A DNA stretch of 64,000 nucleotides, from contig NC_089183.1 of assembly GCF_947507565.1 (NCBI RefSeq), positions 1,426,001 to 1,490,000 on the forward strand, given 5' to 3'. This document shows positions 10,667 to 21,123 of this stretch, piece by piece. Source of the stretch: Oscarella lobularis (taxonomy: Eukaryota; Porifera; Homoscleromorpha; Homosclerophorida; Oscarellidae). Below the pieces are notes generated by a model. It had not been told where the DNA came from. It saw nothing but the letters and a program-made list of their open reading frames with translations, and made no database searches. Numbering within the stretch: the first letter of the stretch is position 1; each line of letters begins with the position of its first letter. The position numbers and the translations under genes were made by a program.

Positions 10667-10742
10667 AACTACGACAAATGTCCCGGTTGTACTCCAGCAC
10701 GTGAGCTATCGTTGACTCCCACGCCAACTGCAAGGGGTCTAT

Positions 10743-10882
10743 TGGGGCCCCTTTTTCGTCTATAAAACTAATAACTCTTTTTTTGCTATAAATCAGTTGA
10801 AGTAGCTAAAATCTGATGCAGAAAACCTGCATTTGCCTTTGAATAAACGAATTTTTCGTAGCCGGGTTCCTAAAGGGGCCTC
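10743..10882 (+). repeat. ~135-bp repeat, right flank of the ISL2EU element
   Basis: Continues the unit broken at 7121; collinear with 42295-42433. Confidence 0.85.
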
Positions 10883-11190
10883 ATGGAGCCGACCACCACA
10901 GTTGTACGGGTGGAGCCCGTATAACGACGGAGGGAGGCTCTCTCAAACGTGATCTTAGGACCGGAAGTAGACGTCTGTTTTTATGTCTGTCTGTCTGTCT
11001 GTTCGTCACGCTCGATTGTGACGTAACTTAAAAACCCGTTTTTTCGTATAGCGCATGCGCGACATAGGGCCCAATACGGTGCCCCAAAAAAGGCGATTTA
11101 CTGCGCGACAAAAGCGTTTTTTCTTTCATAAACGGAAACTAGATAAAGATGGCCTGGATAGCCATCATGAGGAGCCTCCCACCGCTGTTA
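10883..11190 (+). repeat. Interspersed repeat (GGAGCCGACCACC family), copy 2
   Basis: Roughly 85-90 percent like copy 1 (6174-6440) by eye over the first 250 bp. Ends in an ATAAATAAATAAA tract at about 11200. No gene. Confidence 0.6.
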
Positions 11191-11305
11191 CCGTTTTAAA
11201 TAAATAAATAAAACACGTGCTTACACTTTTCATTATTACGTGTTTCCAATTTGGTGTCTTTTAGAAAAGCCGGGGTTGGTTTTTAGAAAAACCTGGGGTG
11301 CCCAC

Positions 11306-11608
11306 TTAGTTTCCAAAGGAAACTCTCCGGTGGGACTTGTACACGCGTATAGCTTTCTCCAAGGCTTCTCCAGATAAACCTTTGCGATAGAGCTTTTCGT
11401 ATTCACGGACGCCGCTAAAGAGGCCCTAAATAGTGCTTGCTTCAATACGATCGAGACTCTGGGGAATCGTCGAGCGAAGCCCCCTGATTGTGTAATCACA
11501 GTGCGAACGCGTGTACTGCTGAGCAGAACACCAGAAACGCTCAATCGGGTTGAGCTCGCAGTGGAACTTTGGCAGGTAAATTACCGCGTGTCCTGAGTGG
11601 CGAACCAT
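11306..11608 (-). pseudogene. C-terminal fragment of a DDE transposase
   Basis: Minus-strand frame with IYLPKFHCELNPIERFW, the last-acidic-residue region of a DDE_3-like transposase family, then YTRSHCDYTIRGLRSTIP. An in-frame TAG at 11428-11426 is followed in the same frame by VREYEKLYRKG and VYKSHRRV, which are usual continuation motifs, ending at TAA 11306. Only the C-terminal tail remains. I could not assign the superfamily. It follows the RecQ pseudogene on the same strand. Confidence 0.6.
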
Positions 11609-13379
11609 TTTTTCGATTTCGTTCGGTTCCGATCTGAAAACTTAAGTTTTTCCTTTGTGTCTCCAAAGATCTCTTCAAAAACGCACATAACTAGACGAGC
11701 TTGCAGGCTTCCACTGAGAGAAGGAAGAAACCTTCGACAATCAGAGAGAGAAAAGATTCTTGAGCAGTTTTGTCTTGCTTCTTTTAGCAGTCCGTCTGAT
11801 ATTCCTGTAGCAACTGAAGAAGTTGCGTACGTGGGGTCAGACACATTCTTCTTTTCATTTCGAGCAATGAGGTGGTAAGTCGTTTGGCGTCTTCTTTATT
11901 TATCGCCCTTTCTTGTACGCAGCTGCTGCTCCAACCACAATGATCCATTGTCTGACTACCACCGACTTGAAAATCAGAAGTTGATTTTTTCCATTCCTGA
12001 AGATAGCATTCTCTTTTGTCACAAGCACATGACTGCCCACATACATTGCAGCAGTTGTGCTTGGGATCAATCTCGATATCAATGCTCCAGCCAAACTCTT
12101 GTAGTAGAAGAAGTCGACGGCAGAGCGACGCATTCTTAACGTAATTCATCATTTTCTCGTCTGCCGTTCTCAGTTGCTTGTTGTAGTAGTACAAAAGGGC
12201 AACAGATGGGAGACGATCTCGTCCAGCTCTTCCACATTGTTGAACGTATTGTTCAATGGTGTTTGGAGGACCATAATTTATGACATACCTGATGTTGGGA
12301 AAGTCTAGTCCCATTCCGAGAGCAATCGTGGCAATAACTACTCGACATGTGCCATCTCTCTTAGCCAAGGACGAGTAAACAAACTTCTTATTCTCGTCTT
12401 CTGTTGCACTGTGGTACATTGCATAAAGTCGATTTTGCGGTATTCGTTCACAACTTGAGGACAGGAAGGATGAAGAACCAGGGAGACCAACACGAAATGC
12501 ATCATATACAATGCCGCAGTCTTTAAGGCTTCTGCAGTAATTATGACACGATCAGCTTGCACTCCCAAGGCTTTCAAACTTTTAATAACCCAAGAGAAAG
12601 TTTCGTCCGCTTCGTCTGACACTTTCTGGACAACGTACCTGATCTCAGGTCGATCAGGATTGAGCTCAATCACTTTTACATTGGCCAAGAATAACGTCTT
12701 TGATATCTTTTTTCGTGTTTGTAATGTCGCCGTGGCGGTAAGACAAAGGATAGGGACTCCAGAAGGAAACAAGGCTCTTAGCTCTCCGAGACGACGATAC
12801 CATTCTCGAAAAGCGTTTTCTCTTCTTTTCTTTTCGTTCATGCCCCTATACAGATAAATGCTAGTAATTGTTCCAATAAATGTATATTCACATCTACCAT
12901 TCGGTAACACAATGGACTTCATCGATTACTGCAGCAACAATTCCTTCTGACACAACAGAACTTTGAATTTTGTCGCGCCATCCAGAGCAAAGAATCGCCT
13001 CTGGACTTGTGAAAAGATGAGAAACTTTGTTCTCAAGCTTCCCGTCAGGAATCATCGTGGCCGATAGAGATAGGCATCCCAGCCCTAAATTCCGCAATGT
13101 CTGCATTTGGGACTCAATCAATTGTGTCAGCGGAGACACAACTACAAGTGCAGGAGAATCGGCCGCTGTAGGGTGAAGATCATTTTGTACGAGTGGCAAT
13201 AGATAGTAAATCAGCGATTTGCCGTATCCGGTTGGAAGAACAGCGAATGTGTCGTTTCCTTCCAAAACGCTCTGCAGCACCTCTAGCTGTTTGTCCTTTA
13301 AACGCGATGGCAAGGTTGGATAGCAGCTTAGAACTCGATTTACAGACGATAAAATACGCGAATCACAATAAGAGGCCAT
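11581..13379 (-). pseudogene. RecQ-family DNA helicase, frameshifted
   Basis: Starts MASYCDSRILSSV at 13379. Motifs in order: LKDKQLEVLQ (motif 0), TGYGKSLIYYLLP (Walker A), DEVHCVTEW (Walker B), LCLTATAT (III), ATIALGMGLDFPNIRYVINYGPP (V region), QQCGRAGRD (VI), then a Cys-rich RecQ zinc-binding segment. A 52-bp intron (12897-12846) joins TEW to GMNEKKR. One base is missing near 12540, where the expected reading IIYCRSLKDCGI is in another frame. A second frame change at about 11830 precedes GISDGLLKEARQNC, a conserved tail. Function would be 3'-5' unwinding. Whether it is a host gene or transposon cargo is unknown. Confidence 0.8.
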
Positions 13380-13439
13380 TTGCAGAACAAAAAGATGCAG
13401 CAGAGCAATTTCTCCGAATAAAAGGATCTTTAGAGTGAT

Positions 13440-13885
13440 GCAATTAACGATAAATACCGTTTATGGTCTCGATTTGCCCAATGTAGGTAACAGTACAAGC
13501 TCATTTGACGTCATGATGGCGACGAATGGGCCTCCACATCTTTGCCGGCCTATAGAAACAGACAAAAACCACAAAGTATCGTGAACCTAAAGCTCGCGAA
13601 CGCGCCGAACGTATCTGAATCGCTCTTCGCCGACTTCTTGAAGATCTTCCGGCTCCAGGCGACGTCATCCGGCTCAAAACGACGTCATGAACGTCGTCAC
13701 CGTCCCAAGAAGGCGGTCCAAGTGTTTCCAGCCGAGCCAATCACCGTCCAGCAGTAGGAACTTGTAATGCTTGTCAGCGATTGGCTGGCACTGAGCACGT
13801 GAGTCACGTGCTGTCATATGTTTCCAGCCTGTTGGCAGGGATGGCGCGCGCGCTAGACCGAACAACAGGCTGGACCCTCGAGCCT
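13440..13885. other. Unassigned stretch
   Basis: No supported gene. Contains ACGTCATGA blocks and an imperfect palindrome around 13795-13880 (cagcctgttggcag with aacaggctgg). It may be remains of a non-autonomous element that truncated the hAT copy. Confidence 0.4.
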
Positions 13886-15074
13886 ACTGTAACAGCGTCA
13901 TTCTGCTCTACTAATCGCTCAAACATATAATATGTTGAGTTCCAGCGCGTTTCGACGTCATTAATTAATTTATGATTAGGGGCTTTCATGGAATCTTGAA
14001 TTTGCTTTAGCTTTTCAGCTGCGTTTACGCTTTTGTGAAAGTGTCCCACCAACTTCTTGCATTTTCTCTGAATATCTTCTATTGATATTTTGATGGCATT
14101 CGAAACGATGACATTTAATGTATGGGCAAAACAACCCAGCCTTGTCCAGCCCAATTTTGTTATAGCTGCAGACATATTGGAAGCATTGTCAGTCACAATA
14201 GCAACAACTTTTTCTACAATTTGCCATTCGTCAACAATGCTCTTGAGAGCATGGCTTATATTTTCAGCTGTGTGATTTTCCGTTAATAATTTTGTGCAGA
14301 GCACAACGGACTTCAATTGCCAGGATGATGTTATATAGTGACATGTCAAAGATAGGTAGCTCTGTGTGGTATTTGACGTCCAAATATCAGTCGTCAGAGA
14401 TAAAAACGTACTTCAGCTAGCTCTTGCTTCAGGTGTTCTTTTGTCTTTTCATACAGTGCGGCAATATCCCCTGTTATTTTTTTCTACTCGGTACGACATA
14501 TTTGCGGTCTAGAACTGCCAGTAGGGCCTGAAATCCTTTGTCTTCGACAATCGACATGGGCTGCATGTCCTGACAAATCATCTTTGCTACGGCGGCTGTG
14601 ATTTCCTTTTTCTTCAAAGAATGATCAAAGTATTTTTGGCTTTTTTCCAGAGTTGAGAGAAGGGTTGGCTGTACAGATAAAGATGAAGAATCTCTAATTA
14701 TCTTCTTTCTGGAAGACTCGTTTTCAGCCTTTTCTTTCTGCGCCAGTTGATATTCTTTAGGATGCTTTGCTTTCAAATGCTAGAGGAGAAAATCCACTCC
14801 TATTTGTAAACGATTGATTTTGTTTTACCTTAAAAAGATTGCTAGTGTTGCCTGAGTGTTTTACTGCCTCATTGCAGAGGCTACACTTGGCTGTTGCGTT
14901 CGTCGTGACCGTGCAATACTCCCACGCTGCGCTTCGACCACGCTTTTTGGATGATCGGGGGCTTTCTTCTTTCCCAAAGGCGTGTCCTTCATCGAGCGTC
15001 ACTTCTTGAACCGTCTTTTCCGCCGTTGAAGGCGTCGCGACAGGTCCAGCGATTCGTGTTAACTCGTCCGCCAT
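13886..15074 (-). pseudogene. hAT transposase (BED finger, ZBED1/4-like), truncated and frameshifted
   Basis: Start MADELTRIAG at ATG 15074. The BED zinc finger is split by a 49-bp intron (14828-14780): CSLCNEAVKHSG and SNLFK join HLKAKHPK, giving C-x2-C ... H-x4-H. Downstream are VEDKGFQALLAVLDRKY, then a shift near 14478, another near 14400, then SYLSLTCHYI, AIVTDNASNM (catalytic Asp region), GCFAHTLN and DVETRWNSTYYMFERL. The C-terminal dimerisation domain is absent. Clearly a dead copy. Confidence 0.85.
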
Positions 15075-15127
15075 TACTGCAGGCGGATGTAAGTAGTGCA
15101 AATAGAGAATGTATTGACATTAAAGAA

Positions 15128-15251
15128 ATATCGTGTGCGCATGCGCGAGGTATCGAAGTTTCGATACCTTTTTCTTCTTTCCAAACCGATACCGATACTG
15201 CACAGTATCGGCGGTATCGTGTACCAAAGTTTCGGTATCGGCCCATCACTA
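15128..15251 (-). repeat. hAT terminal region with CGATACC inverted repeats
   Basis: Direct and inverted copies of cgatacc/ggtatcg, including a palindromic gaggtatcgaagtttcgatacc. They sit between the terminus and the transposase start and are probably transposase-binding subterminal repeats. Confidence 0.7.
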
Positions 15252-15457
15252 ACATTGCACTGTAGACAATAGTTCGTACACCGTAACAATGCCAAATTAT
15301 TTTTGAACGTGACGAAATTGAAACAAATCTATTTTTAAATGTAGCTGCATGTTCTTTTTAGTCGTTTGTTTGTAAAGTGGACATAGTATATCTCAGTGAT
15401 TTAGAATAAGCTATTAAAACCTGTAAGCCGGCAGTTGCATCACTTCTCGCGCACCTA
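15252..15457. other. Spacer without recognised features
   Basis: AT-rich, no ORF of note, between the hAT end and the pogo element. Confidence 0.6.
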
Positions 15458-17156
15458 CCGTAAACTACCGAGTAAACGCCCATGGGCGTTTGTAGAACTT
15501 TCGTCCAGAAGAGGGGGGTGGGCGCTTACTATGTGTTTGTGCAAACCTTTCACGTAGTAAACGCCCATGTGTTGAACTGTTTTATTCAGGGACCCGTTTA
15601 TGCGCGAAATGGAACTTACCGTTTCGGCGCTAGTCTTCTAAGTCACTAAAAAACCTACTTCCTCAACGTCACTTTCAGGATTGGAACTGGAGTCTGGTTC
15701 CGTGTCTTCTTCATCCGGATCTTCTTCATCATTTTCTTCAATGAAAAGAACGTCGTTGACGTATTCATCTTCACTGCCGTCTAACGCGTTGGAAATTCCG
15801 CAAACAAGAAAAGATTTGACAATGATGCCATCAGATATTTGTCTCCACGAAGCCGAGACCCAATCAATGACGTTTTGCCTTGAAGGCTGTTTTAAGTTGC
15901 CATTTGAAGTCTTTTCATCCAGGAGCTCCACGAGTCTCGAATATGGGTTACCCGAATATGTCCTTTGAAAGGCTTATTGAGGCTACGATCCATTGGCTGG
16001 ACAATTGAAGTACAGCCTCCTGGAATAAAGATTACATCGGAATTGCATTCTTTGATCATAATCTGCCGGCTCTCTTTCGATTAGTGGACGGTATTGGTCA
16101 AGAATGAGTAAACGGCATTCTGGTTTCTTTCCATACGTTGTCCTAAGCCACGTATGAAACATTTCGCTTGTCATCCAACCATTCTTGCTTGCATGGACAC
16201 GAACATTATCCGGAATCCTAAGAGATTTCCTTACTCTGTCACATAGCTTGCCGTTTCTCTCTTTGAAAATTAAAAAGGCTGGGAATTTTTTGCCACTTGC
16301 TGTGGCTGCTAAAGCGACTGTAAAACCTTTCTTTTCGGCTTTGGTCGTCTTGATTCGGATTGTTTTCTGACCTCGTAACGCATTGGTTCGTCTGGACGGC
16401 ATGTCAAACCTCACCATAGTTTGGTCCATGTTAACAATTCGATCGAGGCGTTAAGTTCTTCTATGAGAGATCACTGGCCTACAAAATTTAGTTAAAATAA
16501 AGCGGCAGTCAATGATATAGAAATACTGCTTCACCGGCGGAAAGCGTGCAGTTTTTCTTCGTAATCGGTGGGGACAAACTGAGAAGAATTGATCCCAACT
16601 CTTAGGCCTACGCCAACTCGTTTCTTCCAACGAGATAGCCATTTATGGACTCGCAGCAAAATGAGACAATCCCAAACCTCCGACACCTTCTTTCGCGAAT
16701 GCTCGAAGCTCTTTGTTGGAAACGGAAAAACCTTCTGAACGCTGATTTTCTAGGTACGAGAAAACTCTGCTATCAAGATCCTGTGACGCTACAGCGGCCC
16801 CGAGATGAATTTTTCGCTTCTTTTTTGAAGTGCCGTGGTTCAACTTCATGAGATTCTCGTATTTTGAATTCCACTCACGAATTCGCTTCCGGTCGACTTC
16901 GAACTCTCTTGCTGTCTTCAAAACGTTCCTCCCGTGCTGTCTGTGCCAGGTAATCGCCGAGCATTTGAATGCAACGTCGTACGATGCATGCCGCTTAGCC
17001 ATTTGTACATGCGCGACTGATGCAATGCAGGTGCGCAACCGATGCAATGTCCCGTGTTTGAGAGGGCGTTTATGAGGAGTGTAACTGACCCTGTACACTA
17101 TTTTAGAGCTAAAAGGGGGCTTGCTCGGGTGTGAGCGTTTACTCGGTAGTTTACGG
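15458..17156 (-). mobile_element. pogo/Tigger-like DNA transposon
   Basis: 1,699 bp with inverted termini ccgtaaactaccgagtaaacg (left) and its complement (right), flanked by TA on both sides (15456-15457, 17157-17158), the Tc1/mariner-pogo target. Contains one decayed transposase gene on the minus strand. Confidence 0.88.
15638..17002 (-). pseudogene. pogo/Tigger-like transposase, several frame breaks
   Basis: Start MAKRHASYDVAFK at ATG 17002. The N-terminal HTH region reads KTAREFEVDRKRIREW. A shift at about 16640 leads to a CENP-B-like second HTH (WLSRWKKRVGVGLR, FVPTDYEEKL). A 56-bp intron (16534-16479) follows and a TAA lies near 16451. The DDE_1 core has Asp in VNMDQTMVRF, Asp in LLILDQYR, Asp in CTSIVQPMDRSLNKPF after a further shift near 16060. 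Another break near 15955 precedes an acidic C-terminus. At least four lesions. Confidence 0.85.
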
Positions 17157-17177
17157 TACATGTATGCGGCTTTATAT

Positions 17178-17812
17178 AGAAGTAAATAAGTTGATATCAA
17201 TAACGTTATAGGAATAATCCGCGAATCATGGAACTATTTGAGTTGAAGTAGACAATATTCCTAACGAGTTGAGAAAATCCCGGTTTACCTCCTAAACGAC
17301 CTGTTCTATTTAATTGAAAATTTTCTCTTAAGGTTAGGGCGCCCCTACCCCTAATTATAAAGAAGTTAATAAGTTTATATTAATAGCGGTACAGGAGGTT
17401 AATTGTCGATTCATGAAACCGTGCGAGTTCCATTAGACAAAATTCTTGATATTTGGGAGTTGAGAATATCCCTGTCTACCTCCTAAACGACTGGTAGGAT
17501 TAATTGAAACTTTTCTCTTAAGTTTTTGGCGTCCCTCTCTCTTATTTTAAAGAGGTGAATAAGATCATATCAATAGCCGTATAGGAGATAATCGGCGGTT
17601 CATGGAACAATGTGACTTCCAGTAGACCAAATTACTGACAAGTTCAAGTCGATAATATCCTTGTCTACCTCCTAAACGACTGTTTGGATTTATTTCAAAC
17701 TTTTCTCTTAGGCTTGGGGCGCCCTTTTCCATCTTTAAATAGAAGTAAATAAGTTGATATCAATAACGGTTTAGGAAATAATCCGCGAATAATGGAACCA
17801 TGTGAGTTGATG
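17178..17812 (+). repeat. ~185-bp tandem repeat, about 3.5 copies
   Basis: Unit landmarks: agtaaataagttgatatcaa (17181, 17364, 17544, 17744), tacctcctaaacgac and cttttctctta. Spacing is 183, 180 and 200 bp. The last copy is cut at 17812 by the Helitron left end. No gene. Confidence 0.85.
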
Positions 17813-18264
17813 TCTACACTACTAAGATGAAAAAGACGTCACGGCCTACCGCGCGTTAAATACGGCGCGAGTAACTCTAAGCTTCGCTTCAAATTTCTTC
17901 GTTCGCGCTCGCGGCGGCCGTGCGCGAACCGCTTCCGCCGCCGTGCGACAAAAATCGTGACATTTCTATAGAAGCGCCTTCGTCGGGGTCCCCGGGATCC
18001 CGCGCACGACGTCGCTCGACGTCACCCGACGTCACCGTCACGTGATGGAAACGCTCCACGCCCCGTGCACGCCCCGTCTGTTTGGGCAGCCAATGAGGTG
18101 CCGTGCAAACGCGTGCTTCGCATTTTTTCCTCCATGGTTTTCGGTGTCAGGTCGCGCTCCATCTTCGTCTTCGTCGTATCAATCGCGTTCGCCTTTTTTT
18201 CGCTTGGCTCCGGTCTTGAAACGCGCGGTAACGTTTATTACGTTTCCTCGCAGCCAGACGGCTG

Positions 18265-18520
18265 TTTCAATTCATTTTTCGTAGCGTCGTCGCCTTGGTC
18301 GTCGTCGCGGCTTGCGTCTTTCCATTTTTCGTCGTCTCAATCTGCTATCGTATTGAGAAAGAACGGTAAGTCGGCCAATGCTGCGCAGCCAGACGCCTGT
18401 TCGATCGATTTTTTCGTAGCGTCGTCGCCTTCGTTGTCGTCGCGGCTCGCCTCTTCCCGTTTTTCGTCGTCGCAATCTGCTATTGTGTTGAGAAAGAACG
18501 GTAAGTCGGCCAATGCTAAT
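18265..18520 (+). repeat. ~130-bp tandem duplication inside the Helitron leader
   Basis: Two copies share cgtagcgtcgtcgcct, cgtcgcaatctgctat-type text and end in tgagaaagaacggtaagtcggcc. A third diverged end occurs at about 18790 (gaaaaagaacggtaattcgg). Each copy carries a good splice donor (GGTAAGT), so they may be duplicated leader exons. The encoded Ser-rich frame has no recognisable domain. Confidence 0.6.
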
Positions 18521-18878
18521 TTGTTCGTAGCGCCCGGGCGCCATCGTAGCAAAAAACTTATTGTTTACTCTTCGCGCTCAGCACCGTCGCTCTCGGTGTC
18601 GTCCTTTTCGTCTTCGCTTTTTGCGCATTCGTCCTTACCTCGAAGCGACGGTATGTTCAGCTGCATGCGGCGCGTACCTCCGTGCTAAAGACCTTTTGCG
18701 TATAGTGTCGTCGTATTGGAGACTCGCCCTCTCTCATTTTCTCTTTCGATTGCCTTTATCTTCGCTTTTTGCGGCATCCTTTGATTTGAAAAAGAACGGT
18801 AATTCGGCTAACCAAACAACACCATTACTTTGCGACGTTGAAACCACCTTTTTCTTAGTGTTACTCGACTGTTTTCTC

Positions 18879-20355
18879 ATGGCTGTGTTTCGATCGAGTT
18901 TTGGCGGGGCCGCAGCAAAGACGTTCGAGCGAATAGCAGATATTCACGACTCGCCAACGCGTAAGATTTTTTCAAGTTTTCCAACGCTTCTCGACATATT
19001 CTCTGGCAGCCTATCGTGCTGAATTCCACGCAAAGATCGATCTTCTTTCGGAGATGAAGTCGAAAGGGTCAACGAAGTATTTTCACGGATTCTTGGCCGA
19101 CGAAACGGGAAGAATTCGCTTCGTTTCGTTCTATCCCGCCAAGCGCGACAAGTTCGCGGAGTACGCCCGCGCGGGCGAAGCTATTTGCTTCCGGAACGTC
19201 ATCGTGAAAAGAAGCAAGATCGGAAGCGACATGGAAGTAGAAATTCAAGACAACTCCGGCTTGGGAAAGTCGCCACAGAAGATCGCCGTTGCCACCCACG
19301 TTGACCATAATCCGGAAGTTCCCGTGCGAGCGACGCTCAATGAAATCGGCCGCTTTCTACCCGGACAACTCATAGACGTGAAAGCCAAAGTCGTCGAACT
19401 CACGGACGTCAACGTCACCCGAACGCAAGTCGAAGTCGTTAAAGCCGCCATCGCCGATGGCACGGGTTTCGCCACCCTCACGATATGGGGCGGCGACATG
19501 GTGGAGAAAGTCAGGCTGCTTTCGAGCTACGACTTTCGAGTTTGCGTCAAAGCCATGTCCGAATCCGACGGCCATCAGCTGTTTACTCCTCGCGTCGGTG
19601 CTCAAATTAACGCTATCGAAAATTTGCACAACGTCGTTACCGTTCCTTTTTCCCTCGGAGAAAAGCCGTCTACGCTGAAGGACGCCAAAGTGATATCTGC
19701 TGGGAACTTCGACGTCGTCTACAAATGCCCGTCGTGCAATAAAGGCAATACTTCGCCCGTCGAACCGCACTCCGAATATTGCCGATGTTCGTCTTGCGGC
19801 GATCTGAGTTTGCTAGAAGCCTGCGACCGGGAAACGAGAACCGTCCTGACCATCAAGAGCCAGTCAATCAAACTCCATCTGACGGCCGACTCCCAGCAAA
19901 TGGAAGCGATCTGCCAGAAACCGCTCGATTTGATCGAACGATCTACATTTCTTCGTGCTCCGAAATTCACTCTCAAATACACTGCCGATCGTCGAATTGT
20001 CGCTGTTTTTCGCCATGATTCATGTCAGGACGACGTCGGCGACCATTCCTCAACATCCTCAGGAATCAATGCCGGCACTACATTTGGAATCACTACCGCC
20101 GCTTCGTCTGAAGTCGCCGCCGCTTCGTCTGAAGTCGCCGCCGCCGCTTCGTCTGATGTCACTGTCGGCGCTTCGTCTGAAGTCGCTGCCGCCGTTCGCG
20201 CTGTTGAATCCGGCATTCCGAATCCCACTTCTGCGCGTCGACGTCTGGCCAAGAGTTTTTCCGTTTCTGCCTCCGGTGACGCCCCGAAACCGATGGATTG
20301 CGACGATCCTGAGACGAAGGAACCTCCGCGTGCGAAAAGACTTCTACACAAATGA
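18879..20355 (+). CDS. Helitron-encoded replication protein A large subunit-like protein
   Basis: Exons 18879-18960 and 19010-20355, joined across a 49-bp GT-AG intron with matching phase; 1,428 nt, 475 aa. Exon 1 starts MAVFRSSFGG; the junction gives a SPTPYRAEFHAKIDLL context as in RPA1. OB folds: GFLADETGRIRFVSFYP (DBD-A), then VVKAAIADGTGFATLTIWG (DBD-B). A zinc ribbon CPSCNKG ... CRCSSCG marks DBD-C. The C-terminus is a low-complexity SSEVAAA repeat. RPA genes ride on many animal and plant Helitrons and probably coat single-stranded intermediates. No lesion seen. Confidence 0.85.
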
Positions 20356-21123
20356 TCGGATACTTCTCATTTCGGCCCGTTGGTCGAACTTCTTAATATA
20401 CCGCCCCGTTGGTGGTTTCGCGTGATCCTTATGATGTGATTCGATCGTCCCGTTGACGATCGGGAGACCTTTAGGTCATTCATCTCATCTAATAAACCTT
20501 GAAGCAATGCATCCATTTATCACTCAACATACACACGTGATACCACGCGCGCTAGCCGTTTCTTTCGCTGCTCGGCCGTACCGCTATTTCGCCTCTTTTG
20601 CTCTTGCGTTCCATTCGATTCATCGTTATTTCGACACCAGTCACCTTTCTTTTCCAAATTGTTTCCGTGACCAAGTCCTTTCGAGCCTTGCGAACGAAAG
20701 AAATAGTCCGATCATTTCGAAGCTTTCCATCGCCTCGAGTCCGCTGCCACAAGAGTTTACGAAGTTCGTCTTGCTCTTTTTTTGAACCAATCGCAAACGG
20801 GTCGTACACGGGCGACGCTACAGCCACAAGTACGTTTGCAGTTCCCTTGAAAGAGGCCCCGGTCGTTGAGTCTCACAACGAATTTTTTCTCTTCTCTCTA
20901 GATTGCCTGTCAGAAATCGCCCATTTATTCGTTGTCAAAACTCACTTCACGACCCTCACGTACAAGTACACGTTAATGTATCGCTCGAATTAGGCCCCCT
21001 TATGCACTGTCTTTCATTAGATTCTTCGTCGAAGTACGTCTACTTCGACAAAGCTTTACCGCTTATCTTGCTTCATTGCTTAACGCTTCATACCGCTTAT
21101 TTGCTTATTTCACTTCTTATCCG
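20356..21123 (+). other. Helitron intergenic stretch
   Basis: Downstream of RPA there is an AATAAA at about 20491, a likely polyadenylation signal, and then no supported gene until the Rep/Hel N-terminus. Likely holds the Rep/Hel promoter. Confidence 0.4.

Larger units (their letters stand above)
7122..10740. mobile_element. ISL2EU-type DNA transposon (THAP transposase plus YqaJ protein)
   Basis: 3,619 bp from agaccccttgca to tgcaaggggtct, with a second matching inverted block tggagtacanccgggacat. It is flanked by AT on both sides (7120-7121, 10741-10742). The unfilled sister locus at 42283-42310 has one AT (42293-42294), giving a 2-bp target duplication. Two convergent genes: SWIM-YqaJ-PHD (+, decayed) and THAP-DDE transposase (-, intact). 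The ISL2EU superfamily is known for a 2-bp duplication and a YqaJ protein. Confidence 0.88.
13886..15251 (-). mobile_element. hAT transposon (ZBED-like), 3'-truncated
   Basis: The 5' terminus on the minus strand reads tagtgatgggccgataccga at about 15251, a typical hAT end, followed inward by many CGATACC repeats to about 15128. The other end is missing: the transposase stops matching at about 13886. No 8-bp duplication can be tested. Confidence 0.75.

Noticed and set aside
18065-18688. Long Ser-rich ORF upstream of RPA
   Set aside because: Made of a tandem DNA duplication, with splice donors inside and no domain; treated as leader, not a gene.
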